The notes beneath the pieces are model-generated. The model was not told the DNA's origin. It worked only from the letters and a program-made list of their open reading frames with translations, and did not search any database. Shown one piece after another: positions 15,096 to 23,493 of a stretch of 25,334 bases of DNA. The position numbers were made by a program, and so were the translations under genes. Each line of letters begins with the position of its first letter. The first letter of the stretch is position 1. Source of the DNA: an uncultured Angelakisella sp. (GTDB lineage: Bacteria; Bacillota; Clostridia; Oscillospirales; Ruminococcaceae); assembly GCA_910585535.1 (NCBI GenBank), contig CAJUFK010000037.1, positions 1 to 25,334 of the forward strand. Direction: 5' to 3'.

Positions 15096-18003
15096 GAAAA
15101 AAGAACAGTACGATGCTTTTGCGGTGCCAAGAAACTTCGGGGAGGACGGCATCAGCTTTAACGGCCTCTCCCGCCGGAATCTGGCGGAGGGCTGTATCCT
15201 GGCGGCGGCGACCGGCTATCCCATCGCCTTTCACCTGCCAGTGGACCTCTCCCTGCGGATCATCCTGCTCTGCTTTGTTTCCCTACCCCTGTTCTTTGTC
15301 GGTCTGGTGGGATACGGCGGAGAAAGCCTCAGCCAGTTCCTGGTGACGGTAATAAAGTTCCTGTTCCGGCGCCGCCGTCTGCAATACTACATTGATGCCG
15401 GTGAGCCGGAGCCGGAAAAAGAGAAGGGGCTGGCCCGTCTGCGTTCCTTCCTGAAACCGGACAAGGACGCCACACGCTACCAGAAGCCAAAGCGCCAAGC
15501 GAAAAAGTCCGCCGACGCCGAAAATCCCAAAAAGGAAAGCCGCAGGATCTACAACATGGCCCAGGAGTTTTTCCCGGTGGAGGACATCCGGGACGGGATG
15601 ATCGTCACCAAGGACAAGCGGTATATCAAGGTGGTGGAGGTGCAGCCCATCAACTTCCTGCTCCGTTCCGCCGGCGAACAGCGGGACATCATCCTGTCCT
15701 TTGCCGAGCTGCTGCGGATCGCCCCAGTCAAAATACAGTTCAAAAGCAACGCCAACCGGGCCGACATCACAAAGTTTCTGGCAAACACAGTGGAGGAGAT
15801 GGGGCGGGAGACCGATCCTGCCTGTGTAGAGATGGACAAAGACTATTTACAGCACATCCAGTCCATCGCTACCAACAATGCTATTTCCCGTCGGTTCTTT
15901 GCTGTTTTTGAATTTGAAAATTCCCTCCCAGCCTACCATCCCAGTGAAAAGGAGATCCAGTTCGCCCTGGAGAGCGTGGCCCGCAACTTCCGCAGCTACC
16001 TTTCCCGGTGCGGCAACTCCACGGTGGAGTTCGCCGACGAAGCGGAGGAAAACGAGTTCCTGCTCCAGCTGTTTTTCACTCTGCTGGACCATTACAACAC
16101 AGCGGAGACCACCCTCCAGGATAAAATCGACCGGGCCTTTCAGCTGCGGCTCAAAGGGGATAACCTTTCGGAGATGGGCACGGCGGACTACATCTGCCCG
16201 GAGGAATTGGACTTCCGCCACGCCCGGTATGTGGTCATTGACGGGGTCTACCACGCCTACCTTCATATCCCCTCCACCGGCTACAAAACCCTGGTGGGAG
16301 CCGCCTGGCTCTCCCCTCTTATCAATGCGGGGGAGGCCATTGATGTGGACCTGTTTCTCCATAAGATGCCTGCCGACCGGATGCAGGTGCAGGTATCCCG
16401 GAACCTCCGGCTCAACAAGGCAAAGTTGGGGGAGGGTTCCAGCACCAGCGCCGACTACAACAAAATGGGGGATATTATGGAATCCGGCTACTATCTCCAG
16501 CAGGGCCTTAACGATGGGCAGGAGTTCTACTACCTCAATGTCCTGGTCACCGTCAAGGCATTCTCCCGAAAGGACTTGGAAAATCGGGTCAATGAGGTGG
16601 TGAAGATGATGACCGCCAAGCAGATCACGCTTCGGCCCTGCGCCTATATGCAGGAGGAGGCGTTTCTTTCCACCCTGCCCCTGGCGAAGCTGTCCCCCAA
16701 GCTGTACCGGCTGGGGAGGCGGAACATCCTCACCAACACCGCCGCCAGCACCTATATCTTCACCTCCTTTGAGATTTGTGACGAAAGCGGCATCCTCATG
16801 GGGACCAACGAGCATAACAATTCCCTGGTGATTTTGGATCTGTTCAACCAGCGGAAATACAAAAACCCCCACATGGCCATCATGGGGACCACCGGCAGCG
16901 GCAAGACGGTCATCGAACAGTGCATGGCCACCCGGATGCGCCGCAAGCACATCGCCACCACCATCATCGCCCCCTTGAAGGGCCACGAGTACGCCAGGGC
17001 GGTGAAGGCTATGGGCGGGCAGTTCATTCGCATCTCCACCGGAAGTCCCCACTGTATCAATGTTATGGAGATACGCCCCACGGACAACAGCGCCAACCGG
17101 CTGCTGGACGGGGAGATGGAGGAGGAAAGCTGTCTGTCCATGAAGATCGACAGCCTCCTCATCTTCTTTTCCATCATCATGCCGGAGATGACCAACATCG
17201 AGGAACAGCTGCTGGACGAGGCTTTGGTCAAGACCTACGGGGACTTTGGCATCACCAATGACAACCGGAGCCTTTTGGACCCGGACCATCCCGGCCGGTT
17301 CAAGCGGATGCCGATTCTGGGGGACCTTTACAAGAATCTCAGGGACAACCCCAAGGCGGACCGGCTGGCTATTGTCCTCAACCGCTTTGTGGGCGGCTCG
17401 GCCAGGGCATTCAACAACCAGACCAATGTGGACCTCTCCAATCCCTATACCGTCATCGACCTGTCCTATCTGAAGAAGAAGCTCCTCAGCGCGGGAATGT
17501 TCATCGCCACCGACCTCATTTGGGACCTGGCGAAACAGAACCGCCTCAAACAGAAGGCCATCGTCATCGACGAGGTGTGGCAGCTGATCGGCAGCAGCTC
17601 CAGCCCCCAGGCGGCGGAGTACCTGGTGGAGATGGCGAAAATCGGCCGGGCCTACAACACCTCCATTATCTTCGCTACCCAGGACATCAACGACTTTTTC
17701 TCCCTGGAAAACGGCAAGTACGGCAAGGCGATTCTCTCCAACTCCAAGACCAAGATCATCCTCAACATGGAATCCCACGAGGCGGAGCGGTGCGGCGAGG
17801 TGCTGGGCCTTACCGCCACCGAGGTCCACAAGATCAAAAACTTCGAGCGGGGGTACGGACTGCTCTCCTGTAACGGCAACAACATCGCGGTCCGGTTCCA
17901 GGCGTCGGCCATGGAGCTGTCCCTTATCACCACCGACCCGGAGGAGTTGCAGAAGCTGGTGGAGGGAAAAAACAGAGAAATAATGGGAAAAGCAGGCCCC
18001 TAA
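15088..18003 (+). CDS. virB4: PrgI-VirB4 fusion, conjugation ATPase
   Basis: 971 residues. Residues 1-95 resemble the PrgI/VirB3-like membrane protein (VPRNFGEDGISFNGLSRRN, then two membrane helices around IAFHLPVDLSLRIILLC and LPLFFVGLVGYG). A charged linker leads into VirB4 from about residue 155 (EFFPVEDIRDGMIVTKDKRY). Walker A is GTTGSGKT at 600-607 and Walker B IVIDE at 825-829, followed by a RAYNTSIIFATQDI segment typical of VirB4. It powers assembly and substrate passage at the inner face of the membrane. In many clostridial ICEs PrgI and VirB4 are separate genes, so the fusion is worth noting. The stop lies inside the first unit of the dyad array. The ATPase motifs are intact. Confidence 0.93.
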   Translation: MSEKKEQYDAFAVPRNFGEDGISFNGLSRRNLAEGCILAAATGYPIAFHLPVDLSLRIILLCFVSLPLFFVGLVGYGGESLSQFLVTVIKFLFRRRRLQYYIDAGEPEPEKEKGLARLRSFLKPDKDATRYQKPKRQAKKSADAENPKKESRRIYNMAQEFFPVEDIRDGMIVTKDKRYIKVVEVQPINFLLRSAGEQRDIILSFAELLRIAPVKIQFKSNANRADITKFLANTVEEMGRETDPACVEMDKDYLQHIQSIATNNAISRRFFAVFEFENSLPAYHPSEKEIQFALESVARNFRSYLSRCGNSTVEFADEAEENEFLLQLFFTLLDHYNTAETTLQDKIDRAFQLRLKGDNLSEMGTADYICPEELDFRHARYVVIDGVYHAYLHIPSTGYKTLVGAAWLSPLINAGEAIDVDLFLHKMPADRMQVQVSRNLRLNKAKLGEGSSTSADYNKMGDIMESGYYLQQGLNDGQEFYYLNVLVTVKAFSRKDLENRVNEVVKMMTAKQITLRPCAYMQEEAFLSTLPLAKLSPKLYRLGRRNILTNTAASTYIFTSFEICDESGILMGTNEHNNSLVILDLFNQRKYKNPHMAIMGTTGSGKTVIEQCMATRMRRKHIATTIIAPLKGHEYARAVKAMGGQFIRISTGSPHCINVMEIRPTDNSANRLLDGEMEEESCLSMKIDSLLIFFSIIMPEMTNIEEQLLDEALVKTYGDFGITNDNRSLLDPDHPGRFKRMPILGDLYKNLRDNPKADRLAIVLNRFVGGSARAFNNQTNVDLSNPYTVIDLSYLKKKLLSAGMFIATDLIWDLAKQNRLKQKAIVIDEVWQLIGSSSSPQAAEYLVEMAKIGRAYNTSIIFATQDINDFFSLENGKYGKAILSNSKTKIILNMESHEAERCGEVLGLTATEVHKIKNFERGYGLLSCNGNNIAVRFQASAMELSLITTDPEELQKLVEGKNREIMGKAGP

Positions 18004-18116
18004 CCTCGGCGTTGGGGGCCTAACTTCATGGTTAGGGGCCTAACGCCCGGAGGGACAGGGTGGTTAGGTTCCCAACATGGAACTTAGGGACCTAACGCAG
18101 AATTTAGGGGCCGAAA
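17991..18116. repeat. Six-copy array of 14-bp dyads, consensus GTTAGGGGCCTAAC, 20-bp period
   Basis: Units start at 17991, 18011, 18031, 18063, 18083 and 18103. The intervals are 20, 20, 32, 20 and 20 bp, with 6-bp spacers except one of 18. The best unit (18031) is GTTAGG-GG-CCTAAC, an inverted repeat with 2-bp centre; end units are weaker (AGCAGGCCCCTAAC and TTTAGGGGCCGAAA). The first unit covers the virB4 stop codon and the last ends beside the ribosome site of the gene at 18130. The helical-turn spacing suggests cooperative protein binding on one DNA face, as for iterons. An RNA role is also possible because neighbouring units can pair with each other. Confidence 0.85.
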
Positions 18117-18129
18117 GGAGGTCGATAAA

Positions 18130-18681
18130 ATGCTGGGTATCCGCCAGCCATCCGATGCCGGTTTGGAATACTGCGCCGCCCTCATCACCGAGTACACCGC
18201 CTTGGACTGCGCCCAGGTGCTGACCCTTTTGAAGCGGTACGGCGGCCTTTCCCGGCGGGACCGGAACCACATCGCCAAACTGCTCTGCCAGGGCCACGCT
18301 AAAAGGATAGAGGCCGGGGACCGGTCCTACTTTGTCCGGCGTCCCCTTCGGGTGGAGGGGCGGCTTTTGTGGCAGATCCGCTGCTTTTGGGTGCTGCTGG
18401 ACTACCTGGACCGGGTGGACCGCCACTGCGCCGCCAACACCCCCAGCAGCTTTATCTCCATGGAGATCGGGGGCCGGGATTACAGCGTCCTCTATGTCCC
18501 CAAGGGGAAGGAAACGATGTGCAGTTACAGCATGGAGCGGGGCGGAAAGACCCGCTATTTTGTTATGGTGGAGGAGCTGGCGCAGATCCCCCTTATCCGG
18601 GGAACGCAGATACACGCTTTCGCCCTGTTGGACGAAAGGAACACCGTCCGCTACTACGCGACGGAGAAGGAAGGAGAATGA
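18130..18681 (+). CDS. Uncharacterised ICE operon protein, winged-helix-like N-terminus
   Basis: 183 residues, ATG 8 nt after AAGGAGG. Residues 1-70 look like a winged helix: a helical stretch (ITEYTALDCAQVLTLLKRYG), a basic helix (SRRDRNHIAKLLCQGHAKRI) and a strand pair (GDRSYFVRRP). The rest alternates helices and strands (IRCFWVLLDYLDRV; SFISMEIGGRDYSVLYVP; RYFVMVEEL). From memory it resembles the ICE family labelled DUF5697, which I could not check. It comes directly after the dyad array and overlaps the next gene's region at 18678, so it belongs to the same operon. It may bind DNA, perhaps the array beside it. Confidence 0.7.
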   Translation: MLGIRQPSDAGLEYCAALITEYTALDCAQVLTLLKRYGGLSRRDRNHIAKLLCQGHAKRIEAGDRSYFVRRPLRVEGRLLWQIRCFWVLLDYLDRVDRHCAANTPSSFISMEIGGRDYSVLYVPKGKETMCSYSMERGGKTRYFVMVEELAQIPLIRGTQIHAFALLDERNTVRYYATEKEGE

Positions 18682-18683
18682 CC

Positions 18684-19364
18684 ATGCAGAAGGATTTTGC
18701 CAAGACCCTGCGGGAAAAGATGACAAAGCGCCTGGACTACCGTTCCCGGCAGATCCACAACCGGCTTCAGGTGATGGAAGCGCTGCTTCCTGGCGCGGAG
18801 GAGGCGGTCTACCAGCAGCTTTACGAGCTTTCCGGCCAGGTGGAGCGTCTCTGCAAGGAGCTGCGGGAAGTGATGACGGAATTTTACGACGACCTTCAGC
18901 TGACGGGGACCTGCCCGGCCCTCCGGCCCTACCCCTTTTTCACCCAGGTCGAGGCCACGGTGGAAGACGGCTGTGTGCGGCTGACGCTGCCGGAGATGCT
19001 GCCCTTTCCCATTGGCGGGAGTGTTTATTACCTCCACGAGCAGGTCAAGGGAGCCCTGGAGAAGCTGATCCGGGAGCGAAAACTCCCACGGCCCCTCTTT
19101 GATGAACGGTGCGCCCTGGTCTACCTGCACCACTACGACAGCGGCAAGCCCGCCCGCAGGCTGCGGGACTACGATAATGTAGAACACCGCTGTATCACCA
19201 ACGCACTGGCGGCGCTGACCATGTGGGGGGACGGCCCTAACTGTATGGTCTCCCTGGATATTCTGGCCCCCGGAGACCACAACTTTACAGAAATTTGCAT
19301 CCTGCCTCTGTCCCGATTCCAGGAATTTGCCTTGTCCGAAAAAATGGGCTTTCTGCCAGGGTGA
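18684..19364 (+). CDS. Uncharacterised ICE operon protein with RusA-like aspartate pattern
   Basis: 226 residues. The ATG at 18684 is chosen over one at 18678 because GGAG ends 7 nt before it. Residues 1-65 are a helical, possibly coiled region (LDYRSRQIHNRLQVMEALL; EELSGQVERLCKELREVM-like). The rest is alpha/beta. At 162-165 it reads DYDN and Asp183 follows 21 residues after Asp162; RusA Holliday-junction resolvases use D-x-D-N and a third Asp at the same distance. The strand before it (ALVYLHHY) also fits that fold. This suggests, but does not show, a metal-dependent nuclease-like fold. From memory it is close to a DUF6100-type family. The stop is followed by about 200 non-coding bases. Confidence 0.7.
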   Translation: MQKDFAKTLREKMTKRLDYRSRQIHNRLQVMEALLPGAEEAVYQQLYELSGQVERLCKELREVMTEFYDDLQLTGTCPALRPYPFFTQVEATVEDGCVRLTLPEMLPFPIGGSVYYLHEQVKGALEKLIRERKLPRPLFDERCALVYLHHYDSGKPARRLRDYDNVEHRCITNALAALTMWGDGPNCMVSLDILAPGDHNFTEICILPLSRFQEFALSEKMGFLPG

Positions 19365-19392
19365 ATCATCGCAAATTTTCGGAGGGTCGCAT

Positions 19393-19432
19393 CGCAAAAA
19401 ACAGTGGTATTTTGCGGCGCTGATTTTTTGCG
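19393..19432. repeat. Inverted repeat of CGCAAAAAA arms
   Basis: CGCAAAAAA (19393-19401) and TTTTTTGCG (19424-19432) are perfectly complementary around 22 bases that contain another TTTTGCG. Further GCAAA/TTTGCG-like copies occur at 19370 and 19487, giving a cluster of about five. It lies in the 200-base gap before the gene at 19563 and may be an operator or an RNA fold. Confidence 0.45.
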
Positions 19433-19503
19433 GTGGGGGAAATGCCAGCAGACCTATATAACAAGCAGCTTTTCCTTCCGCCGCTCCCGCAAAATGAAAC
19501 CAA

Positions 19504-19542
19504 GTATAGAAATCCAGCGCCACAGGCGATGGGTTTCTATAC
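19504..19542 (+). promoter_or_regulatory. 39-nt leader hairpin before the gene at 19563
   Basis: GTATAGAAATCC (19504-19515) pairs with GGGTTTCTATAC (19531-19542) with one mismatch, and CGCC with GGCG extends the stem inside. The ribosome site AAAGGAG starts 4 bases after the hairpin. There is no T-run, so it is not a simple terminator; a stabilising or translation-control role is inferred. Confidence 0.5.
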
Positions 19543-19562
19543 AACAAAAGGAGTCAATGCCA

Positions 19563-20839
19563 ATGAAGCAATTTTCGGACATCCATTACACCATTCTGGG
19601 GCTTCTGTCTACCTGCGGCTGGGTGTCCCTGCCGCTTTTGGAGCTGCTGGATTATGGCTACACCTACCGCACCCGCGCCCTCAAAACGCTGCTGGACGGG
19701 CAGTACATCCGAAAGAGCGGCAAGGGCCGGGCCAAGGCCTATGCCATCTCCACCAAAGGGCGCAATCTGCTGGCGGCCTACAACACCTGCCGGTTCGGCG
19801 GCGGGGCGCTCCAAACAAGCAAGCAGCTTGCCCGCCACCCGGAGCGGTCGGTGCTGCGGGGAGACGCCGCCGCTTTCCTCTCCTTTGGCGGTTTTTCGGT
19901 CCACCCGGACGACAAACCGGCTTTCCCCGCATATACACCAGACCCAAGTGGAGAGGAGTGGCGGGACTTATGCCGAAACGTAGGCTCACACCATTATCCA
20001 GGCCAGCTAGACCGGAATGTTTACCGGCGGCGGGCTACCGCGGTCAACTGTTACTATGACGCTACCACTATCAAAGAATTGGCCGTAGACAGTACAGGGG
20101 TCGGCTATTCCAGAACCTGCGGTGCCCTGCTGACGCCCTCCTATCTACTGCGGATCTACCACAGCCGGGATGTGGCGATGAAGTTTCACAGCACCGGAGA
20201 GCAAAATTTCCAGTGCCTGCTGCTGTCTCCCAAAATCTTTACCGGGTATCTGCCGGAGGAGCAAAACGCCGCCCTTATTTTAGGGACAGACTTCACAGCG
20301 GCACAGCATATCCTGGAGCATCACCTGGCCGGGCACAGCCCCCGGATGCCCCTATCCGCCAAAAAGAAAGGCGGCAAGGGTTACACCGCCGTAAAGGGAC
20401 TGGCGGGAGAGCTTGTTACCCCCACCAATCTGGGGAAGCCAGCCTTTTATCTGCCCCTTTGCAAAGACAGCCTGCCCCTTCTCCGTCTCATGGCCTACCC
20501 TTCTGGCAGGGATTTCTGGTGCGGGAGATCTGCCGGGGGCTGTTCCCACAGCTGGATCTGTCCCACTGGTGCATCGAGCAAGATGGATATACCGTCTATA
20601 TCCTGGCCGCCTTGAACCTGGCCCAGATCGACCTGGCTATGCGGATGGTCCAGGGCAATTCGGGAAAGAAGGTGCGGATCGTCTGCCTTGACTGGCAGGT
20701 CCCGCTGTTCCGTCAGCTGCTGGAGCCCTTCGCCAAACAGCAAAACCTCTGGCTCACGAAACTCCCCGCCGGATTTCTGGAGGGGCTTCTCCAAGGAGAA
20801 AAAGAATATTGGGAGGGCGCCGATGAAGGAAGCCTTTGA
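19563..20839 (+). pseudogene. Winged-helix ICE operon protein interrupted by a frameshift
   Basis: The ATG at 19563 follows AAAGGAG. The first 310 or so codons read well: an N-terminal winged helix (YTILGLLSTCGWVSLPLLELL, then YRTRALKTLLDGQYIRKSG and KAYAISTKG) and a mixed alpha/beta body. Near 20495-20505 the frame breaks: LRLMAYP is followed by nonsense, whereas restoring one C in a CCC run gives MAYPFWQGFLVREICRG and continues in another frame to the stop at 20839. The intact protein would be about 425 residues. The second part ends with a hydrophobic, Rossmann-like stretch (VRIVCLDWQVPLFRQLLEPF). The 3' end overlaps virD4 by 17 bases. The function is unknown; regulator-like proteins of this build occur in ICE operons. 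The break may be real or a sequencing error. Confidence 0.65.
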
Positions 20840-22223
20840 AAAAGCCCAAAAATGGCTGAAGGAACCGAAGAACAAAGCCCTGCTGATTTTTTTCCTCCTC
20901 CTGTTTTTCTACCTCTCCGGCTTACTGGCCCAGTTTCTGAACAACCGCTATGGGTGGGTTCCCGGACAGGAGCTTCCCCTGCCCAGCCCGAACCCGCTGA
21001 AAAGTCTCGACATGCTCTTTACCCCCTTTGGGGCGCAGGCTATGGGCGGGCTTATTTGTTTCCTGCTCATCGTAACTCTGCTGGCCTGGATAAACCTGGA
21101 GGACCGCTCCGGGATGGTCTACGACAAGGCCCGAAACTTCTGGTACTCCAACAAGGGGGTCTATGGTACCGCAGGCTGGATGAACGACCAGGAACTTCGA
21201 GCCTGCTTCGATGTCACCCCGGAGGAACAGGCCGGGGAGGTGATCGAGGTCATCTACGGCATTAAGGACGGCATGGTGGTCAGCCGCAAGGCGGACACCC
21301 GCCTGGGGCCCCATATCGCGGTGATGGGTTCCTCCGGTTCCATGAAGTCCCGCACCATCAGCCGGGCCATGCTTATGAGCTGCGCCCGGAAAGGTCACAG
21401 TCTGGTGGTGACTGATACAAAAGGGGAACTCGCTTCCGACACCATGGAGTATCTGAAGGGATACGGCTACGAGGTGAAGGTCCTCAATGTGGTGGACCCC
21501 TACAACAGCCACCGCTATGACGGTTTGGAGGGAGCGCGGGAGCTTCCTCTTTTTGTTTCCAACATCGTGGAGGCCATCATCTCCAACACCGGCGGCGGGG
21601 TGGGAGACCCCATCTACGACGCGGCGGAAGGGGACCTTCTCTCCGCCCTCATCTTCCTATGTCTGGGTTGCAGTTCCGACCCGGTGACAGCCAAGTTTAT
21701 CTCCGACCGTAGCGGGGAGGTGACCATCTACGCCGATACGGTAATGAAGCAGCGGAACATCTTCACCCCGTCCCTGTTCCAGCCCAACTACCGCCACAGC
21801 GAGGGGACCGGACGCCGGAAGCTACTCACCCCCGACGAGGTGATGCGGTTGCCCCAAAACAAGATGCTGGTGATGGTGAACCATGAGCAGCTGTTGGAGC
21901 TGGAGAAGTACGACTACACCCGAAACCCGGAATCCCAAAAGTTCCGCCCCGTTCCCATACAGGGGCTGAAAATTGTTCCCCAGCCGGTGGCGGAGGCCTA
22001 TGGACCCCGCCGCCCACAAGAAGATACAGCGGTATCCTGGGAGGCTCCTCCCGTGGCAGAGAAGCCGCCCAGGCCCCGCCGGAAAAAACCACGAAAGGAG
22101 GAAGTTGGAAAAGAAGAGATGCAGCTTCGGATCGACGAATATCCTTGGGAACCGCTCCCTGCTGAAGGGCAGGAGGATCGTGGCCCCGGAAAGATTCAGC
22201 ACATTGAAAAACCGGATGTATAG
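20823..22223 (+). CDS. virD4: VirD4/TraG-type coupling protein with large internal deletion
   Basis: 466 residues, ATG after GGGAGG. Two N-terminal membrane helices (ALLIFFLLLFFYLSGLLAQFL; GGLICFLLIVTLLAWINL) precede the ATPase. Walker A is GSSGSMKS at 169-176; a Met in place of the second Gly is common in clostridial VirD4. At about residue 279 the normal LLSALIFLC helix is followed at once by LGCSSDPVTAKFISDRSGEVTI, which in relatives lies some 200 residues later. Missing are Walker B (DEFANIG/DECANIG type), the all-alpha domain and the RSR segment. Relatives run about 600-670 residues. The C-terminal part (LTPDEVMRLPQNKMLVMV) is intact, with a basic tail. The reading frame is preserved across the join. 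It probably cannot act as a coupling ATPase. Confidence 0.88.
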   Translation: MKEAFEKAQKWLKEPKNKALLIFFLLLFFYLSGLLAQFLNNRYGWVPGQELPLPSPNPLKSLDMLFTPFGAQAMGGLICFLLIVTLLAWINLEDRSGMVYDKARNFWYSNKGVYGTAGWMNDQELRACFDVTPEEQAGEVIEVIYGIKDGMVVSRKADTRLGPHIAVMGSSGSMKSRTISRAMLMSCARKGHSLVVTDTKGELASDTMEYLKGYGYEVKVLNVVDPYNSHRYDGLEGARELPLFVSNIVEAIISNTGGGVGDPIYDAAEGDLLSALIFLCLGCSSDPVTAKFISDRSGEVTIYADTVMKQRNIFTPSLFQPNYRHSEGTGRRKLLTPDEVMRLPQNKMLVMVNHEQLLELEKYDYTRNPESQKFRPVPIQGLKIVPQPVAEAYGPRRPQEDTAVSWEAPPVAEKPPRPRRKKPRKEEVGKEEMQLRIDEYPWEPLPAEGQEDRGPGKIQHIEKPDV

Positions 22224-22234
22224 GAGGTACTACA

Positions 22235-23479
22235 ATGACAGATTACTTGGAGAATTTGGAACAGCAGACGGAGGGCATTCCCACCCCAGAGGAAACCCCA
22301 ATGGTGGAACGGGCTGGGGAGGATGCACCCATCGAGCAGGAAAAAGAGGAAGCCCCCGCTGTGGAGCAGGAGGGCACGCCCGGTGAGCCGGAGGAAAAGG
22401 CAAAGCGCAGGCCCCGCCGGAAGAAAGCGGAGGTGGTGGAGGAAGAGGCCCCTGCGGAGTCTGCTACCACAGAATCAGAGGGGGTAGACACGATGCCCCC
22501 GGAGGAAGAAGCACCCCCGCCCCCAGAGACGGACCAGGAGGGGGCCAACGAGCCGGACGAAATGGAGGCCCCCAGGCGTTCCCGCAGGGCGGTGACACTG
22601 GACAGCTACGGAAATATGATCCGGGAGCCTTCCGACAGCGGTTTGCAGGATGTTTCGGTCCTTACCGCTGCCCGGAACGCCCGCCGCATCCTCACCGCCA
22701 CCATTGACGCCATTGAAACGGACGGAGACGCCATGCCCAGGGCAGTTTTCTATGTGGGCAGCGTTAAGGTGGTGATCCCCTTCGCCCAGATGGGCTTTGA
22801 CCTGGATCGGGGAGAAGGAAGCCAGCGGGAGGCCCGGCTTTTCATGGGCTCCATGCTGGGGGCCAAAATCGACTACATGGTGCGGGGTATCGACGCCGAG
22901 GCCCGTATCGCCGCCGCCAGCCGCCGGGACGCCATGCTGGTGCGCCAGGCATCCATCCTCAACGCCAGGGGGAACAATCGGAAGTACCGGATTAACGAGG
23001 GAATGCGGGTCACCGCCCGGATCGTCCATGTGTCCCGGTTCACCGTCCGGGTGGAGATCTACGGCTTTGAGACCTTCGTTCCCATTAACCGTATCTCCAA
23101 CCTCTGGGTAAGCGACATTCGGGAGGTCATCCAGGTGGGTGAAGAGCGCCTGGTGGAGATCCTCTCCCTGGTTCGAGGGGAGGATGGCCGGGTGACCAAA
23201 ATGGAGGTGAGCCTCCGGGCGGCGGAGGAAGCCCCCCGGCTCCAGCTGCGGGAGGGAAACACCTACACCGGGCATATCATCAACTTCTCGGAAAAGGCCT
23301 ACTATGTCCGGGTCTCCGGGATGCTGGCAGAGATCCGCTGCCCGGTTCGGTCCAGTCATACGATGGAGGTTATCGGCATCGGGGACCTGGTGAAGTTCTA
23401 CATCCGGGGCGTCCATGACGGCGTCCCCACCGGGGCTATCCTCAAAGTGCTGAAGAGGAAGGCTGCGCCGGAGTTCTGA
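22235..23479 (+). CDS. S1/OB-fold RNA-binding-like protein with acidic N-terminus
   Basis: 414 residues, ATG 7 nt after AGGAGG that overlaps the virD4 stop. Residues 1-125 are Glu/Pro-rich with a basic patch (AKRRPRRKKAE), probably disordered. Residues 135-235 are an alpha/beta region (ARNARRILTATIDAIE; VVIPFAQMGFDL). Residues 248-327 read as an S1 domain: NEGMRVTARIVHVSRFTVRV, then GFETFVPINRIS and MEVSLRAAE. A second OB-like unit follows (REGNTYTGHIINFSEKAYYV to GAILKVLKRK). S1 domains bind single-stranded nucleic acid, so it may coat RNA or transferred single-stranded DNA. It is the last gene clearly in the transfer operon. Confidence 0.75.
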   Translation: MTDYLENLEQQTEGIPTPEETPMVERAGEDAPIEQEKEEAPAVEQEGTPGEPEEKAKRRPRRKKAEVVEEEAPAESATTESEGVDTMPPEEEAPPPPETDQEGANEPDEMEAPRRSRRAVTLDSYGNMIREPSDSGLQDVSVLTAARNARRILTATIDAIETDGDAMPRAVFYVGSVKVVIPFAQMGFDLDRGEGSQREARLFMGSMLGAKIDYMVRGIDAEARIAAASRRDAMLVRQASILNARGNNRKYRINEGMRVTARIVHVSRFTVRVEIYGFETFVPINRISNLWVSDIREVIQVGEERLVEILSLVRGEDGRVTKMEVSLRAAEEAPRLQLREGNTYTGHIINFSEKAYYVRVSGMLAEIRCPVRSSHTMEVIGIGDLVKFYIRGVHDGVPTGAILKVLKRKAAPEF

Positions 23480-23493
23480 CAGAAAATACAAGA

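Noticed and set aside
17991..18116. CRISPR array
   Set aside because: Units are 14 bp with fixed 6-bp spacers, too short and regular for CRISPR, and no cas genes are present.
18332..19102. Alternative plus-strand frame overlapping the genes at 18130 and 18684
   Set aside because: It is Pro/Gly/Arg-rich nonsense produced by GC-rich codons and has no ribosome site.
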